In this document: positions 5,316 through 6,474 of the stretch, in pieces
How the letters are laid out: each line of letters opens with the position of its first letter
How positions within the stretch are numbered: the first letter of the stretch is position 1
Origin: Natronohydrobacter sp.
Lineage (GTDB): Bacteria > Pseudomonadota > Alphaproteobacteria > Rhodobacterales > Rhodobacteraceae
Length of the DNA stretch: 6,474 bases
Assembly: GCA_007117255.1 (NCBI GenBank)
Contig: SKGU01000271.1
Span: 1 to 6,474 of the forward strand
Reading direction: 5' to 3'
Position numbers and translations under genes: made by a program
The notes under the pieces: model-generated
Database searches by the model: none
What the model was told of the DNA's origin: nothing
The model's input: only the letters and a program-made list of their open reading frames with translations

Positions 5316-5904
5316 CCCGATTGCGCGTTTGCGCGCCGCGCTGGACAATCCGGCGCGGCCCTCCAGCGATTATGACCTGAACCCGGTGGGGCCTTTACCT
5401 GAAAACCGTGTCTTGCGCCCGGCGGCGGTGTTGGTCGGGATCAGGCGGGCGGCGCGCGGGGTTGATCTGGTGTTGACCAAGCGTGCCTCGCATCTGCGCA
5501 ATCATCCCGGCCAGATCGCCTTTCCCGGTGGACGACAGGATCCGGGCGACCCTGATCTGATTGCGACAGCGCTGCGCGAAGCGCGCGAGGAAATCGGGCT
5601 GCCTGCGGGGGCGGTTGAAATTCTTGGCACCCTGCCTGCGCATGAAACTGTGACCGGCTACCAGGTGACACCGGTTCTGGCCGAAATCACCCAGCCCTTC
5701 ACAGCCGTCGCTGATCCAAACGAGGTGGCGGAAGTTTTCACCGCGCCCCTGGCGCATGTGTTGGACCCGGCCCGTTTCCGGGTCGAGCGGCGCATATGGC
5801 GGGGCACATGGCGTAATTATTATGTCGTGCCATGGGGGCCATATTACATCTGGGGGGCGACAGCGCGTATCTTGCGCGGGCTGGCTGACCGGGTCGGCCC
5901 ATGA
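5305..5904 (+). CDS. Nudix hydrolase, probable coenzyme A pyrophosphatase (NudL-like)
   Basis: A 199-residue protein. It carries the UPF0035 signature that marks CoA pyrophosphatases: LTKRASHLRNHPGQIAFPGG at residues 57-76. It runs straight into a Nudix box ending REAREEIGL (91-99), with Glu92, Glu95 and Glu96 for Mg2+ binding. The distance from the second glycine of FPGG to the REAREE arginine (15 residues) is the same as in E. coli NudL as I recall it, one longer than the textbook Nudix box, and position 82 is Asp where Glu is usual. Expected reaction: CoA or its derivatives to 3',5'-ADP and 4'-phosphopantetheine. ATG 5305 overlaps the hslO stop by 11 bases, with GAGG (5292-5295) 9 bases ahead, so it is translationally coupled. 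Its own stop overlaps cca by 4 bases. An RNA-capping or general Nudix role is possible, but the UPF0035 motif favours CoA. Confidence 0.9.
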   Translation: MAADPIARLRAALDNPARPSSDYDLNPVGPLPENRVLRPAAVLVGIRRAARGVDLVLTKRASHLRNHPGQIAFPGGRQDPGDPDLIATALREAREEIGLPAGAVEILGTLPAHETVTGYQVTPVLAEITQPFTAVADPNEVAEVFTAPLAHVLDPARFRVERRIWRGTWRNYYVVPWGPYYIWGATARILRGLADRVGP

Positions 5905-6474
5905 AGATCGCGGCGGATTGGCTGGAGGCGCCGGAAACCCAAACAGTGCTGCACCTGTTGAGCGATGCGGGCTATCAGGCTTTGGCTGTGGGTGGCTGCG
6001 TGCGCAATACGCTACTTGGCCTGCCTGTCACGGATATTGACATTGCCACCAGCGCGCCGCCTGAAAAAGTGATCGCGCTGGCAGAAGCTGTGGGTCTGCG
6101 GGCCGTACCAACCGGGTTGGCACATGGCACTGTGACGCTGGTGCACGATGGCCAGGGCTTTGAAGTCACGACATTTCGCCGTGATCTTGCGACCGATGGT
6201 CGCCACGCCGAAGTTGCCTTTTCCGACGATCTGCGCGAAGATGCGGCACGGCGCGATTTCACGATGAACGCAATTTATCTGGGTGCCGACGGCACAATCA
6301 AGGACCCGCTGGGCGGAAGCGCCGATCTGCGTGCGCGGCGTGTGCGCTTTGTGGGCGCTCCGGAAGATCGCATTCGCGAAGATTACCTGCGTATCCTTCG
6401 ATTTTTCCGTTTTCATGCGCAATATGGTGATCCGCAAGCTGGGATCGATGCGGACGCGCTGGCGGCTTGTGCCA
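5901..6474 (+). CDS. cca: CCA tRNA nucleotidyltransferase, class II (5' part, cut by window end)
   Basis: The first 191 codons are present and the frame stays open to the window edge; the full protein is expected to be about 380-400 residues. The class II nucleotidyltransferase landmarks are in order: AVGGCVRNTLLG (29-40), the catalytic DID (Asp45, Asp47), EVTTFRRD (88-95), RRDFTMNA (117-124, the ribose-contacting motif) and DRIREDYLRILRFFRF (156-171, template-amino-acid region and neck). It adds or repairs the 3' CCA of tRNAs. The usual GGxVRD motif has Asn36 in place of Asp, which I recall as common in alphaproteobacterial homologues. Poly(A) polymerase I shares the head domain and cannot be excluded fully without the C-terminus, but this lineage and gene context favour CCA addition. 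ATG 5901 overlaps the Nudix stop (ATGA) and has no strong ribosome site of its own, so translation is probably coupled. Confidence 0.93.
   Translation, partial: MKIAADWLEAPETQTVLHLLSDAGYQALAVGGCVRNTLLGLPVTDIDIATSAPPEKVIALAEAVGLRAVPTGLAHGTVTLVHDGQGFEVTTFRRDLATDGRHAEVAFSDDLREDAARRDFTMNAIYLGADGTIKDPLGGSADLRARRVRFVGAPEDRIREDYLRILRFFRFHAQYGDPQAGIDADALAACA

Overview
The window looks like ordinary chromosome from a GC-rich alphaproteobacterium, most likely of the Rhodobacteraceae/Paracoccaceae (Rhodobacter/Roseobacter relatives). This rests on GC-rich third codon positions, the family character of the proteins, stop/start overlaps of the ATGA type, and an hslO - CoA pyrophosphatase - cca order that I remember from this group. 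I see no prophage, insertion sequence, CRISPR array, tRNA or rRNA.

Left block (about 1-1826, plus strand): a small hotdog-fold acyl-CoA thioesterase (160-582) is followed, with a 4-base ATGA overlap, by ilvA, threonine ammonia-lyase (579-1826), which carries out the first step of isoleucine synthesis. Bases 2-163 may be the end of another plus-strand gene, also ending in an ATGA overlap, but this is uncertain.

Middle block (1835-4041): a small Hpt histidine-phosphotransfer protein on the minus strand (1835-2173) converges on ilvA with an 8-base gap. It diverges from a large response regulator with receiver, PAS-like, coiled-coil and PP2C/SpoIIE phosphatase domains (2365-4041). The pair looks like the input half of a partner-switching pathway. 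A phosphorelay would pass phosphate from Hpt His51 to receiver Asp59 and so control a phosphatase whose usual target is a STAS anti-anti-sigma factor. The closest precedents I know are HptB-HsbR in Pseudomonas and RbaY in Rhodobacter capsulatus, the latter tied to gene transfer agent production. No sensor kinase, STAS protein or anti-sigma kinase is in the window. The AT-rich spacer between the two genes holds a strong 13-bp inverted repeat next to a perfect minus-strand TATAAT, and a second AT-rich dyad.

Right block (4042-6474, plus strand): a 326-base non-coding stretch, with a cUUCGg hairpin and a candidate heat-shock promoter, precedes a tightly packed run of hslO (Hsp33 redox chaperone, 4368-5315), a CoA-pyrophosphatase-type Nudix hydrolase (5305-5904, 11-base overlap) and cca (tRNA CCA nucleotidyltransferase, from 5901, 4-base overlap, cut by the window end). 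These genes are probably co-transcribed and translationally coupled.

The most interesting part is the Hpt / receiver-PP2C pair with its structured intergenic region. Everything else is recognisable housekeeping. I did not find convincing evidence for a wholly new system.
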